DNA from: Meghimatium bilineatum
Taxonomy: Eukaryota; Mollusca; Gastropoda; Stylommatophora; Philomycidae
Assembly: GCA_034231615.1 (NCBI GenBank)
Contig: CM067309.1
Coordinates: 34,569,280-34,633,279, forward strand
Reading direction: 5' to 3'
Length of the DNA: 64,000 bases
Made by a program: the position numbers and the translations under genes. The first letter of the stretch is position 1. Every line of letters begins with the position of its first letter. The notes under the pieces are model-generated. The model had not been told where the DNA came from. It worked only from the letters and a program-made list of their open reading frames with translations, and searched no databases. Shown one piece after another: positions 11,691 to 26,200 of the stretch.

Positions 11691-13392
11691 AAAAATGTTC
11701 AGTTATCTTCTGGAAGCAGGTTGTGGGGAAAAGTATTAAGTTATCTTCTGGAAGCAGGTTGTGGGGAAAAGTTTTCAGTTATCTTCTGGTAGGTTGTGGA
11801 GAAAAGTATTCAGTTATCTTTTGGTAAAGGGTTGTGGGGAAAAGTATTAAGTTATCTTCTGGAAGCAGGTTGTGGGGAAAAGTATTCAGTTATCTTCTGG
11901 TAGCAGGTTTTGGGGAATACTTTTCAGTTATCTTCTGGAAGCAGGTTATGAGGAACAGTTTTCAGTTATCTTCTGGTAGCAAGTTTTGGGGAATACTTTT
12001 CAGTTATCTTCTGGAAGCAGGTTATGAGGAAAAGTTTTCAGTTATCTTCTGGTAGCAGGTTGTGGGAACAGTTTTCAGTTATCTTCTAGTAAGTTTGTGG
12101 GGAACATTATTCAGTTATCTTCTGGAAGCAGGTTATGAGGAAAAGTTTCCAGTTATCTTCTGGTAACAGGTTGTGGGGAACATTTTTCAGTTATCTGCTA
12201 GTAGCACATTGTGGAGAAAAGTTTTCAGTTATCTTCTGGTAGGAGGTTGTGGGAACAGTTTTCAGTTATCTTCTGGTAGGAGGTTGTGGGAAAAGTTTTC
12301 AGTTATCTTCTGGAAGCAGGTTATGAGGAAAAGTTTCCAGTTTTCTTCTGGTAACAGGTTGTGGGGAAAATTGTTCAGTTATCTGCTAGTAGCACTTTGT
12401 GGAGAAAAGTTTTCAGTTATCTTCTGGTAGCAGGTTGTGAGGAAAAGTTTTTAGTTATCTTCTGTAAGCAGGTTGTGGGGAAAAGTTTTCAGTTATCTTA
12501 TGTAACAGATTGTGGGGACAATTTTTCCAGTTATCTGCTAGTAGCACATTGTGGAGAAAAGTTTTCAGTTATCTTCTGGTAGCAGGTTTTGGGGAATACT
12601 TTTCAGTTGTCTTCTGGAAGCAGGTTATGAGGAAAAGTTTTCAGTTATCTTCTGGTAGCAAGTTTTGGGGAATACTTTTCAGTTATCTTCTGGTAGCAGG
12701 TTGTGAGGAAAAGTTTTCAGTTATCTTCTGGTAGCAGGTTGTGGGAACAGTTTTCAGTTATCTTCTAGTAAGTTTGTGGGGAACATTATTCAGTTATCTT
12801 CTGGAAGCAGGTTATGAGGAAAAGTTTCCAGTTATCTTATGTAACAGGTTGTGGGGACAATTTTTCAGTTATCTGCTAGTAGCACATTGTGGAGAAAAGT
12901 TTTCAGTTATCTTCTGGTAGCAGGTTTTGGGGAATACTTTTCAGTTATCTTCTGGAAGCAGGTTATGAGGAAAAGTTTTCAGTTATCTTCTGGTAGCAAG
13001 TTTTGGGGAATACTTTTCAGTTATCTTCTGGTAGCAGGTTGTGAGGAAAAGTTTTTAGTTATCTTCTGGTAGCAGGTTGTGAGGAAAAGTTTTTAGTTAT
13101 CTTCTGTAAGTAGGTTGTGGGGAAAAGTTGTCAGTTATCTTCTGGTAGCAGGTTGTGGGAAAAGTTTTCAGCTATTTTCTGGTAGCAGGTTTTGGGGAAA
13201 ACTTTTCAGTTATCTTCTGGTAGCAGGTTGTGAGGAAAAGTTTTCAGTTATCTTCTGGTAGCAGGTTGTGAGGAAAAGTTTTCAGTTATCTTCTGGTAGC
13301 AGGTTGTGAGGAAAAGTTTTCAGTTATCTTCTGGTAGCAGGTTGTGAGGTAAAGTTTTCAGTTATCTTCTCGTAGCAGGTTATGAGGAAAAG
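11691..13392. repeat. 38-bp minisatellite, about 45 units
   Basis: Unit core is AGTTATCTTCTGGTAGCAGG followed by TTGTGAGGAAAAGTTTTC. Units vary at GGTAGC/GGAAGC, TGTGAG/TGTGGG/TTTGGG and by small indels, in mixed order. Several short open frames (repeating SYLLVAGCGEKFSVIFW) are a by-product. The array ends about 665 bp before the GH3 start codon. Confidence 0.9.
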
Positions 13393-14056
13393 AACGAGAC
13401 AGGAAACCGTATCATTCTAGTCTGAAGAAACACTGTGTACAAGCTCAAACTTGGACGAGGTGTTCATGATGTTGGTTAACGGAATCTAGTCCAACTCTAC
13501 TATCAAGTTTTCCTATACTGGAAACAGACTCACAGACAAGATAAGGGTCAGTACCTGATGGTACAGGGGTGTAATATACCATCTAATTATACAATTTTAC
13601 ATGCAGTGGAGCACATTGTATGAGATAGATGTAGTTTATTCAAATTGAAATCCCTGCTTACTAATTCTTCAGAAATTACTGCAAAGGAACATGTCCAAGG
13701 ACATACTGGGTGATAAACCATCATGGCGAAGAGCTCTTAAATTTCATATGTACATAAAAAAATATGCACATTTCCTGGCTTCAGATTGGAAGGCAGATCT
13801 AGGCTTGGGAAGCTCACCTGAACTAAAAGCATACAGAAAATAGATGTGCTAGGCCTAAATGGTGCAAATTAAGTAGCAGCACAATGTACATGATGCTCCC
13901 CAGCAGAAATCACAAAACTATTTCTGTTGGTTACTTGAGAGTAAATGAAGAAGAAGAATAAATCGCTTGCTATGCTTTGCTATGAGTCTTGCTATGTTTA
14001 TAAGTCAACTTAAAGTTATTTGTTTCAGCAACTCTGCACATATAATTGTAGAATCA
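13393..14056 (+). other. Upstream flank of the GH3 gene
   Basis: Probable promoter and 5' UTR region by position only. No TATA box or other core element is convincing. A TTTGTTTCAG acceptor-like site ends near 14031. Confidence 0.4.
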
Positions 14057-14294
14057 ATGATGTTCAACTGTCACACTACCTCCCTTGGAACTTCCATAAC
14101 ACTTCTCCTATTATGGAGTAGTGTCACATCATTAGCTCCACCATTAACTACTCAAGCACCATACTACCCTTTTCGAAACACAAGCCTACCTTGGAATGTG
14201 AGAGTTGATGATATAGTATCTCGACTAACTTTGGATGAGCTGCAGCTACTGATGACCACATCAGGTGGTACAGACCCAGCTATTCCTCGACTAG
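14057..14294 (+). CDS. GH3 exon 1 (signal peptide and N-terminus)
   Basis: Codons 1-79 plus one base. A hydrophobic run LLLLWSSVTSLA is followed by Pro/Thr-rich sequence, then helix-like WNVRVDDIVSRLTLDELQLL, typical of the N-terminus of GH3. Donor is CTAG|GTAATT, phase 1. A TTTGTTTCAG acceptor-like site ending at about 14031 suggests the 5' UTR may be spliced, so a non-coding exon may lie upstream. Confidence 0.85.
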
Positions 14295-17200
14295 GTAATT
14301 AAAGTGTTTTTTTTCTATCTATCTATATGTTGTGGCCCTTGTTTGCCTCGCGGCATCGAGGGTGGAAGAGTTCTCTATAGATGGCCTTCTTGTGCGCTGT
14401 TTGTAAGCTTGTTCCTGTGGCTTCTTTTATTTCTGTGGTCATCTTTTACATGGTCTGCCTCTGGCTTTATAACTGTAATGTCTATGTGTCTTAGCCATCT
14501 GTGGCATACTGTCTGTTAGTGATCTAAAAGTGTGTAAAAACCACTTGATCTTGTGGTTTTTGTTTAAGGAATTTAAGTGTTTTTTTCATTCCAGGTTAAT
14601 TCTACATGTGGAAAGTCTGAAGGTCTCACCAGTGGTCCACAAGATCAATCACAATGCAGCAGCAAACCTCTAGTAGATGGCATGTGAGGCACAATGAGGC
14701 TTTCCTCTTGTGAATGCCCCATTTCAATTCATTTATACAATTATGTTCTTACACCCTCTTAGTAGGAAGCTTCTTTTCAAAGCATTGATCAGCATTTAGT
14801 TTTGAAATCTTCTGTGTATGAAAACAAATCTCAGAAGAAATTTCCTATTGCACAATAGAATATAAGAACTATATTGCTAATAATTTCTGGAAATTGAAAC
14901 AAACTAACAATTTCAGACAAAAAACATGTAAATCAGACACAGATGTATAATGTCACCTGACCTGTGTTCTCTGTATATGAATGTAGAGAATATTAAGTAG
15001 TGTATAGAAGACATGGCTATATATTAATTGGAGTCTGAAAAACCTGATATATGCTGACGATACAATCATTTCTGCAGGAAATTAACAAAAACTGCAAGAT
15101 TGTGTGAAAATAGTAGTGGGCAGGAAAGAACAGGAAACTCTTAGTCTAACCCAAAATAATGTTGAATACCTGAAGAAGACAGATCTGTAAGGTCATTGGT
15201 GCAAATAAAATGGCAACAAAATACATTTTCACTCTCTGGACTACATCCTGCCAGAAATTTAGTAGAACCATGGTCATGCTACAAGAGAGATCCAGCACAA
15301 GTTTTAGAATGAGCTCTGAATAAGAAGAAATAGAAATAATGGTTGTCTTAAGGAAATATAAACCACCAAGATGTAATATAAATATAAAAATACAACTTTA
15401 AATCAAATGAATAAAGTCAAATATCGTGGTACTGACTAACTAGTGCCATTACTCAAAGATCCCAAGATCAATATGGACGTTAAATGATTAATAACAAATA
15501 TAATTTTTCTACCAACACCATGTTACCATGGCCAGACCTGGTTTCTGTCAAAGTACCACAAGAAAATGCTAGTGTGTGAAATTAAAATGTTTGCGAAAAG
15601 TGATTTAGTTGCAAGAAGGAGTAGACTATGAAATAGAGAACATGAGAAATGTGACAGGTGATTAATGTAGCATCATGTAATGAATTAATTGAAAGCAACA
15701 AGTGTTTTGTATATCTAATAGCATGAATTCTAACTACCATCAAGTGCCTATTGCAGAAGAAGATCTGGATATAGAGTTAGAATACAATAACATGGGTTGT
15801 CAACATCAAGAAAGTGCTCACAAATATTTGTTGTTGTCCATCATGCTATTCTCCATCATCTACGTCTGCCACAAAAGGACAAAGGAGCAATGTCGAATGA
15901 CCTGCATCTCGTTATACATATGGATTCTTTGATAGAAGACAAAAGTCAGAAATCGAGACTAGATATGACTATGATTTTTTTTCCCAGGTGATAGGTTGTC
16001 AGCCTATTTCCCAACTTTCCTTGGTCACCTCCTATGACATGCCTGGAAAGAAGACTGTGGTATTATTCTTTACACCCTGAACTAGAAGTCCAGGCACAGG
16101 TTGTCAAATGGGAATATGATTAATGATAATGTGGATGATAATTATTTACAAATATACTATACAGGACATTGCTTTTACTATTGTTGATACTTTAAGACTT
16201 TAAGGTCTCACTTATATGTTTAGTAGTCTGTGTAAGGTGAATGGCACAAATTCTGTTGCTTAAACTTCAACCTAGTTTATGTGAGTTGGGATTATTCTTC
16301 TTTTTCTTCTTTCGTTCACTTGAAACATGTCTATATCTGTAATTCTGTCTCCTTAATAAAACTCACTGTCTTTTGTAGTTCATACAGTGTCCCATAGAGT
16401 TTTGATTCCAGTGTTGTTTCCTCTGGCCAATATGTCTGCCTCATCGTTTCATGCTCAGAACACTCTTGAAGTATATGTTTGTGGCAATTAGTGTGGCAGC
16501 TAAAAAACTGCTGAACTCCAACTCTGACCTACAGCCTGTGGTATTCCTGACAGATGCAAGGTCACTGCTTCAAGCTCTCCAGTCTGAAAAACTAACAGAC
16601 TTGAAAAAACTACTTAGCGAATTGTCTTACCAGTATAGGGTAACCATGCAGTGGATACCCTCTCACTGTGGAATACCAGGAAATGAAAAAGCAGACCAAC
16701 TGGCTAAGGAAGGTGCTGCCGAAGACCAACCAGATATACCAATCACCTACCATCAGAAAAAACAGATGATCAAGTCAATAAGAAAGCCACAAACACCAAC
16801 ACAAGATGACTATCATATTATGAACAGACCAGAACAAGTTATAATTCTACGTCTCAGAACAGGACACAACCGACTCCGCATTCACATGTATATAAAGTTC
16901 AAGATTGGCAACACGGCCATGTGTACATGTGGACAGGCAGCACAGAGTTGGGATTATCAAACTGGTTACTAACCCCTATCGTAAGAAATTACAGCAATAT
17001 AAAGACATTTTATGAGATGTAACAATGATAATTTTTTTAAACAAATGACAGGTTATCAGTCTATCCCACAATTTTCCAGTCTCCTCCTACAACATACCTG
17101 AATAGAAGATGGTAGCACTATTCTTTGACCCCTAAACTAGAACTCCAGACCTCAGTTGTCACACTGGGGGGTTATTCTGGACATGGAAAAGGAATCTTCA

Positions 17201-20200
17201 CCCTCATTAATTGTGTTTGTCTGTGCAGTTTCTCACCACAAGGAGTCATGTCTGTCTGGTCCATTGCTCTACCACCCGAGACAGTGGCAAAAGTAGCCAG
17301 CCAATCTACTCTCTTTTAAATCTGACCAAGTTAAACATAATAGCTAATATAATAAAAGTATAATTATTGATGGTGGGACCACAGTAAAAATGTATACCAA
17401 TAGATATAAGCATAGAACACAAGTATTAACAGCATTTTACTAAAAATATAATTCATTTATCACACTAAAGGCATCGGACGATATGACTTTAGCACAGAGT
17501 GCCTCCATGGTGCTGCTGATGGAAATGGTGAAAATGTTACAGTATATCAACAAGGCATTGGACTAGCAGCTACTTTCAGGTAATGACTGAGTTAGTGACC
17601 TTCCTGCATATCATTTCCATATTTCCGTTGGACGTTGTGATAATTTTTCTATTCGTCGTCTTTTGATGTTTTATTTGTGTCTTGATAAAGACCTTTTGGT
17701 TGAAACGTTGAATGTGATTTGTGTATTGTAATTTTTATGATTTCTTGTGTGCTCTTCATTGCCCATCATTACTTACTAGTTTTAGCTATAGTCTGTCGTG
17801 TCTCATTGAAACAAAATATAAACCTGTGTTTTTCGTAAGTCTAATTGTTGTTACGTTTCACGCTGTTACTTTGTATTTATTGTCATATGGTACTGACTGA
17901 GATAGTTTGGAAACAGTTTCATCAGATTTTCTATGTTTTATTTTTAATCATGAAATTAGTGATTAGTGATTTTTTTAACCAGCGGCCGTACATTCCAAGC
18001 AATTCCATAGAAGTTCTTCCACTTTCAGCAAATGATGAAAGGTATATATGTTAATAGTTTCTGTAGCAAATGGATTGCATATCACCATTGTCCTATTCCT
18101 TAATCATCCTCCTATGATATCTCCCTCAATAATTCAAAATTCCTTCAATCTCCAAATTCATAACTTGGAGGTTTGACATTCAATAAACTGATGTGTTCTC
18201 TCTTGATCTTATTACTACAGTCCTGGCCTGCTGTACAGAGTTGCATCTGCAATAGGGCTTGAAGTCAGAGGCAAACATAATGACCATGTAAAAGCAGGAC
18301 ACTTTTGGGCTGGCACAGGGGCCAGCTGCTTCAGCCCAGTTATTAACATTGCCAGGGATCCTAGATGGGGAAGACTTCAGGTAGACAGTAGATAATTAAT
18401 TATATCTTATTATATTTAATATTTTCCTAGTAATTTTCTTGTACCTTTTACACAGGTGATGACTAATTATGTTAGTATTATTAGAGACTCTGAAATAATG
18501 TTCCCTGCCAAAGATGGATGTGTCGGGCCATTGGCGCAAATAAAATGGGTCACAATGCATTTGCATTCTCTGGACTACATCCTGCTGGAAATCTTGTAGG
18601 ACCATGGTCCTGCTACAAGAGAAATTCAGCAAGAATTTGAGAATGTACACTGAAGGAGAAATAATGTTTAGTACTAGTGGCTGATACACTAAGATATTGT
18701 TGTTGCTGTGAATGCCCAGGACTTACGAGCGATGATCTCTAAGTATAATATGGCGGTTTCTCAGAGCTTTATTTCCTGCCCAAAGACTAACTGTCAACAG
18801 TGTGGAATGTTTTGAGAAGAGGTCTCCTACTCAGGGTTGAGGGGGGGGGGGGGGGGTAAGGGGATAATTCTAGGTGTTTTGTGGCTTTTCTACCTTCCAG
18901 CAACATACAGATTTGGAGTCATGAGCTTCAGCCACCATACCAAGCACCCCTTCTTGTCAGGTTAAAGGTAGAAATCAAACTCTGGACCATGGCCATTAGT
19001 ATGCATGGTGCAGCCAACTATACATTCCCCATCCTCCAAGGGGACTCTCCAATTATACAGAGCTAACATGTTTGCTTGTTTCTGGACTCTCCCAGTGAAT
19101 GTTGTATTAAATATAGTTTAATATTGCATAATGGTTGATCTGATAGGGGCCAATAGTGAGACCTCCAGACCTTCCACATGCAGACTAAGATGTGAGGTTC
19201 ACCTTTGTAAATATGGCTTCAAATTTGACAAAATACTGCCAAGTATTTGAATATACAACCAGCAAATTTGTAATACATTATTGGGTTTAATTTTTCAGGA
19301 AACTTATGGAGAAGATCCTTTCTTGAGTGGAATTTTGGCTGTAAATTATGTCAAGGGCATGCAAGGTAGGTTTCTGATGACTCAAATATCATCTTGAAAC
19401 AATTGATCATTTAGATATGTGAATCAAAGTTCTATCAGGCTTGTCAGAGTAGCAGTTAAATCCTGCAGTCCATCTGCAATACAGTTGGATGTCTGTCTTG
19501 GTCTAATCTTTACCTCACAATCGTCCCAGCTATAGAAACCTTACTACCAGTTGCCTACTTATATTTAAGAGTTTCAGTAACTGTCTCAACCCTCATCCTA
19601 TAAGTAGCTATCCTACATGCTCCATTCTACTCTGTGGTTGACCTTACATTGTGTAACACAAGAACACTTCAGTTGATGTTCTGTTACAATGCACAGACCC
19701 ATCTGTGTGTACCACAACATCTGCATCCTCATCGACTGATGCATTGTATTAGTTTCAGTTTATATAATATTCTAGTGTATTAACCGCTGAGACATGAGCA
19801 TGCTGTCATCTAATAACCAGAGTGTTTGAATACTATACTACTATACGCTGTATCCCTTGTTTGCCTTGAGGCATCAGGGGTAGAAGAGTTCTCTAGAGAT
19901 AGCCTTCCTGTGTGCTTTTTGTAAGCTTGTTCTTGTGGCTTCTTTGATTTCTGTAATCCATCTTTTACATGGTCTGCCTATGACTATAGGAGTTATATCT
20001 ATGTGTCATGGCCATCTGTGGCATGCTGTCTGTTGATAGTCTGGAAGCATGGGAAAACCACTTTATCTGTTGTCTTTTGATGTGTTCCAATACTGGTACT
20101 GTTTTAGTTATCTGTCTGATGTTATTGTTTCTAATTCTATCTCTTAATGACACAACAAGCAATCTTCGCAGACATCTCATTTCTGTTGTCACTTTCTTTT

Positions 20201-23200
20201 GTCTTGTGCCGTCATTGTCCAGGTTTGGAAATGGTAGCAGTGATGGGATAATAATAGTGTTTGAATATCAACACAAAATATGCAAGACACCTTGTCACAA
20301 TAAACCCACCTGAGTAGAAAAAGAAAGATTGTCTCCTCAAAGCACTGCAAATACTCAAATTTGGAGTCTCTTGAGTGTGAAAGTTACATTAGGCCCGTTG
20401 TATAAGAAAGTAGGGCAGTTACTCAAAACTCCTGGCACTGAACAACTTGAGGTTAAACATCTTCCAGTTGCACTGTGTCTGAAAGTTTTTTATATATGAA
20501 GTCCTATACAAGATCAAGCTTCCAGCAATAATCACCATGCTTGGTTCCATGTCTGGCTCTGTGGTCTGTGACCGCAAAGGTACTGAGTTCGGGCCCCAAC
20601 ACAGGCAAATACTACTGAATGTATCTATATTGCCTTGAAAAATAACCACAGCCAACAAATGCTGGGATGATAACTACGTCCTGAATAGGATATGCTACCT
20701 AATTTTTAAATTTTTTTGGGGGTTCCATTAAGACTCAGGTGATTGGGCTATGTTCAGAGTATAAGCAATAATATCATCCAAAAACAAATACTGTATGGGG
20801 AAACTCTGACAGGGTGTTGGAAGAAGTGGTAGACCAAAGTTGTGATACAAAGGTGTCTACAAATTGTCAATGAATCCTTTTGTGATCAATTCTGACAACT
20901 GGAAAAAGCTAGCAGAAGATTATCTCAGTCACATGAAGTAAAATCCTACACTGTTGAGCTAGGACATTTGAGAATTAAATATTGAATAGAAGAACTAAGG
21001 CTCAGACACAAGGAGCTATGGTCCAGCAATAAAATGCTTTCGTGGTGTACTCTGCTAGACCGTAACCTGTCCACCTGGTAATATTTCCCTCTCACTTGTA
21101 TCCCTGCCTGCCTCCTGCTCAACTCTAAACTCACGACGTCAACAAGGTGTCATGTCCTTTAATATGTTGAAAATACTTTATTTAGTTGATTTTAATTTAA
21201 TTTAATAGTTCTTTTTTCATACACAGTGTTGAAAAATCACTTTGTTTGTTTTGATCTCTTGAAGTTATTTCTTCTATATATCCACATCTAAAAGACATCA
21301 ATTATGTGTTCTATTTGTATGTTGATTATCCATGCTTCTGAGCCATACATTAGTGTAGAACAGAAGTAGCATTTTATAATTCTCATTTTTAGTTTGTGTG
21401 TGATTTGTGTAGATTTTAATATTTTCATTGAACATACTTTTAGCCATTCTAATTCTCTGTCGAATTTCTGTTATCTATTGTTGTTTCTCTGCTTTTGCAG
21501 TGAGACATTGCAGGATTGAATGGTGGCTCGTCTTCTGGCTATTGCACGTTTGATAGCTTGATATTCAGTAATACTGTGTTGTGTAGGAATATTGTGAACT
21601 CTTTCAATCCAATACCTAGAGCAGATTTCTGTTATAGCACTAAAAATTTCATGTACTATAATTCCAGGTTAAAAAAATGTCTCGTATTTCTCCCGCCAGG
21701 TAATCATTCAAGGTACGTACAAGCTACAGCAGGATGTAAACACTTTGATGTGTATGCTGGACCAGAGAACATTCCAGTTTCAAGAATGTCATTTAATGCT
21801 GTGGTAAGTAGCTTCGACTGCTGTTGTTGTTGATTGTCATCACATGATGATGATGAAGACCATTTGTTACATCCACTTTATGATAATTAGTTAGAGATAT
21901 GTCATTGACTAATGAGTTCACAGATGGCTAATAAGTCCTATCTTGGCCACAAAGATCCTTGGGCAAGATGGACGTCACTTCAGATGTTGTTTAATCTACC
22001 CGTTCCTTTCTAGCTAATCTCTGCTATTAAGCAGCTGAAATTCTCTTGTCACAAGATGATGAACTATTGTTACTGTAGTGCACCATGTAGCTCTGTTTTG
22101 TGTATCATCTTTCTTCAGTTTATGATGTTTTGTGTATCATCTTTCTTCAGTTTATGATGTTTTGTGTATCATCTTTCTTCAGTTTATGATGTTTTGTGTA
22201 TCATCTTTCTTCAGTTTATGATGTTTTGTGTATCATCTTTCTTCAGTTTATGATGTTTTGTGTATCATCTTTCTTCAGTTTATGATGTTTTGTGTATCAT
22301 CTTTCTTCAGTTTATGATGTTTTGTGTATCATCTTTCTTCAGTTTATGATGTTTTGTGTATCATCTTTCTTCAGTTTATGATGTTTTGTGTATCATCTTT
22401 CTTCAGTTTATGATGTTTTGTGTATCATCTTTCTTCAGTTTATGATGTTTTGTGTATCATCTTTCTTCAGTTTATGATGTTTTGTGTATCATCTTTCTTC
22501 AGTTTATGATGTTTTGTGTATCATCTTTCTTCAGTTTATGATGTTTTGTGTATCATCTTTCTTCAGTTTATGATGTTTTGTGTATCATCTTTCTTCAGTT
22601 TATGATGTTTTGTGTATCATCTTTCTTCAGTTTATGATGTTTTGTGTATCATCTTTCTTCAGTTTATGATGTTTTGTGTATCATCTTTCTTCAGTTTATG
22701 ATGTTTTGTGTATCATCTTTCTTCAGTTTATGATGTTTTGTGTATCATCTTTCTTCAGTTTATGATGTTTTGTGTATCATCTTTCTTCAGTTTATGATGT
22801 TTTGTGTATCATCTTTCTTCAGTTTATGATGTTTTGTGTATCATCTTTCTTCAGTTTATGATGTTTTGTGTATCATCTTTCTTCAGTTTATGATGTTTTG
22901 TGTATCATCTTTCTTCAGTTTATGATGTTTTGTGTATCATCTTTCTTCAGTTTATGATGTTTTTTTTTCCCCAACTTCTACTTGGAAATATATGAATTGA
23001 CACGTTTTGGGTTTTTTTGCCAACATTTATGTCATTGAAATGGTAGTGTTACATAGAACATACTTTCTATATTTATTTGTATATAGTAGTGTTTTTCTTC
23101 TTCTTCTTCTGCGTTCGTTCTCAAACTCCTGCAGATTAGCAGGATGTAGTCTGGAGAACGGAATGCGTTGTGTCATGGTTTACAGCATTGCTGCGATATT

Positions 23201-26200
23201 GTGCCTTTAGGCCTGACACATCCGACTTCAGCATGGCTGTGGGTCAATGACCCTATATGGGATGGGACAGCCAACTCGATCCCATAACCTCCTTAGTCGC
23301 CTTTTACGACATGCATTGAAGGTAAACAGTGTTGCTATTCTGTGCTCCCTTTTCGGGCCCCGGCAACACATGGACGGTTTTTCTTCTAAATTATTTTTCT
23401 AATGTTTGATTATATACTTTAGATGAGAACCTGTTCGCACATTAAAAGACTTAACCTTTAGGCCCCTATGGTCGCAACCTTGCGTGTGTGTCCCACCTTG
23501 CCTGTGGTCGCAATCACACGCCATACGATATTGCTCCATTTCCAAGTACGGAACTTCACAAAGGTAAAGCTTATATGACGTAGAATTCCCACCACACGAA
23601 GCTAGGAATACGTCACAGTTTAAAGGTCAAATTCCTTTACACATTATGATTGTAAGAGAGAGAAAGCTGGTTGAATTTGTCAATCACAATCTAACCAACT
23701 AACAAACTAACTCAACCTATTCTTACTACTTATCCATTTCTAAACATTTGGATGTCAGAATTGTTCATGTGGACAGAATGATGAGGGATAAAATTGAAAA
23801 TATACAAATACTATCAGAAATATACCAAAAATAAACACATAATATCATATTTTGCTGATGTCAGGTCAAGGTGACATTTATAAGTAATTATGTATATATA
23901 AATACCCATGTGTATTTCAAAATGGTTCAGGGTTTTTGTGGATGTGTTTTATTTCAAAATAAATGGATTATGTGTCAGCTTTCTAGGTTAGAAGCTTGGC
24001 TATGTACACATTTTGATGTTTTTTTCACACATCACCGTATATTGTATTTTTTAAATAAAATTTTTCATAACTAACACAATATTTTGTTTAAGTAAATAAA
24101 CTCAACTGATTCTTATTATCTATCCATTTCTGAACATTTGGATGTCAGAATTGTTCATGTGGACAGAATAGTAAGGGAAAAAATAGAATGATACAAATAC
24201 TATCAAAATGTACTAAAAATATGAAAAAAATTGCTCCGGCATAGCAGGAAAACCTTGGAAAATCTTACGGAGACAAAGAGTTAAGATCGACAAGAGTTTT
24301 AAAAGACTCTGATGACTGCTACATGCTGTCTAGACCATGCTATCTGATGATGACACAGGAAGTCTAGTTTTCTTGATTAATGTTGCTGTATTCAAGAGTT
24401 CACAAAGACTTCTATACAGTTGTTCCTTGATATCTGTAGACTATATTCTGCTGAAAACCACTGTATGTAAGTGCTGGCATAATGTTCTCTCTATTCTATA
24501 TGATTGTATGAAGTTTGCCTGATTAAATTTGCTTGTTCCCCTCATATTTCTGCTTTTTATTTCAATTTTTTCTGTTCATTTTCTTTAACCACTTTGGTTT
24601 TACGTGATTAAAATTGTGTGTTTCATGACAGTAGCAGCAGCCATCACCATAACAGCAATAATGTTTTCTGAACAGGTTTGAACAAGTCAAGAGTAAAATC
24701 CTACAATACTTTGTCAACCACACTGAATCCAACCTTCAGAATTAAATACTGACACTGTGTCTATCTATGTTCCTTCAGCGCTGAATACGATGCATAAGGC
24801 AGAAACTAGAGCTGTCCAGTTTGACCGATGTGATGCTACAGTGTGTAATTCCTGTATGTTGTTGAGACCCATAGTCATACCCTCTTTGATGGTTGTTCTG
24901 CGAAGGATCTTCCTTGGTCTTTTTCTTTTGCAATCTGGTGCCCATTTTAATGACACAGTGTAGAAACTTACAGTTAAAAACAATGTCACTTCTTATTTTA
25001 CCTTTATCAGACTGCCACTTCAGACACACATTTGTCTTGCTCTAAAGAAAAATCATAAGACAATAAACAAGATTTGAACCAGGGCTGTTCATTTGGCATC
25101 TATTCGCCTCACAACTTCAACGCATTTACCGTATTCGACAAATCCACATGTCAGAAAATCCTCTATGTTTCTTTATTATATTATTTATTTACTCTTACTC
25201 AAAAGACACTCATAGAGATAAAAGGTTCAGAAACTTCAGGAGTTCAGAATTTCATGTGACAGGCAAAATTGTAAAATATTGCTTCAGGATCAGGAAAGGA
25301 TCATATCTTTATTTATAGAGGTTGTTTTTTTAAAAAATTGCTGCTAAAGAATAAATAATTGAGATATTTAAAATAAAATGTTATCATGATTCTCATTACA
25401 ATTGTTCTTGTCATGATAAGATTCTACTATATATATATATATATATATAATATGTATCACAGGTGTCAGAACTTGACTGGCGTACAACATTCCTACCAGC
25501 CTTTAAGAAATGTGTGGAAGCAGGGACATTCAGTCTCATGTGTAGTTATAACAGGTTAGTTATTGCCCATACTACACATTGGTCACCAATCTCAAATCAA
25601 TCCATGGTCAAACTTGCTTGACTTTTTTCCGTGTCTGTTTTGATATCTACATAGCCATGGACACACACACTGCATGAAGTTGATATATCTTGGGATTATC
25701 ATGAGCAGCAACTTCAGGCTTTGTGAGTACAGTACTCTGCAAAGGGGGCCATGTAGTACAGTAGTTAACGTACTGGTTTTGCATATGAGTGGTCCTGAGT
25801 TCATTCCTCATTGAGGCAGAAATGTTTTTCAGATCGCAACAGCTCCTGGGTCGACCCAGCCTTAATTGGGTACCGGATTTATCCAGGAAGTAAAGACTGC
25901 GAGGGAAAGTAGATGGCTACTGCCCTCATATAACAGAGCCACTGAAATATGAGATCGCTAACATCTCACACCCCTACGGCATTAATAAATGCTATGGGTT
26001 AACATTACTCTGATATGCCCATTGTCACAGTCTACATGTATGGATGGTTTTGGCATATATATGGAATTATTTTGCAGAGATTATGTCACAGGTGGTTCAT
26101 ATTTAAAAAAATGTCAATGTCAAAAGCAAGTTGTGAGAGAATACTTTTATCAACAAGCAAATGGAGGAACTCAAGGAGATGATGATGAATTTTGACCACT

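Noticed and set aside
24337-24522. Small open frame at 24337 and the frame at 23871
   Set aside because: AT-rich, no motif, inside or next to the candidate TTAA element; length expected by chance.
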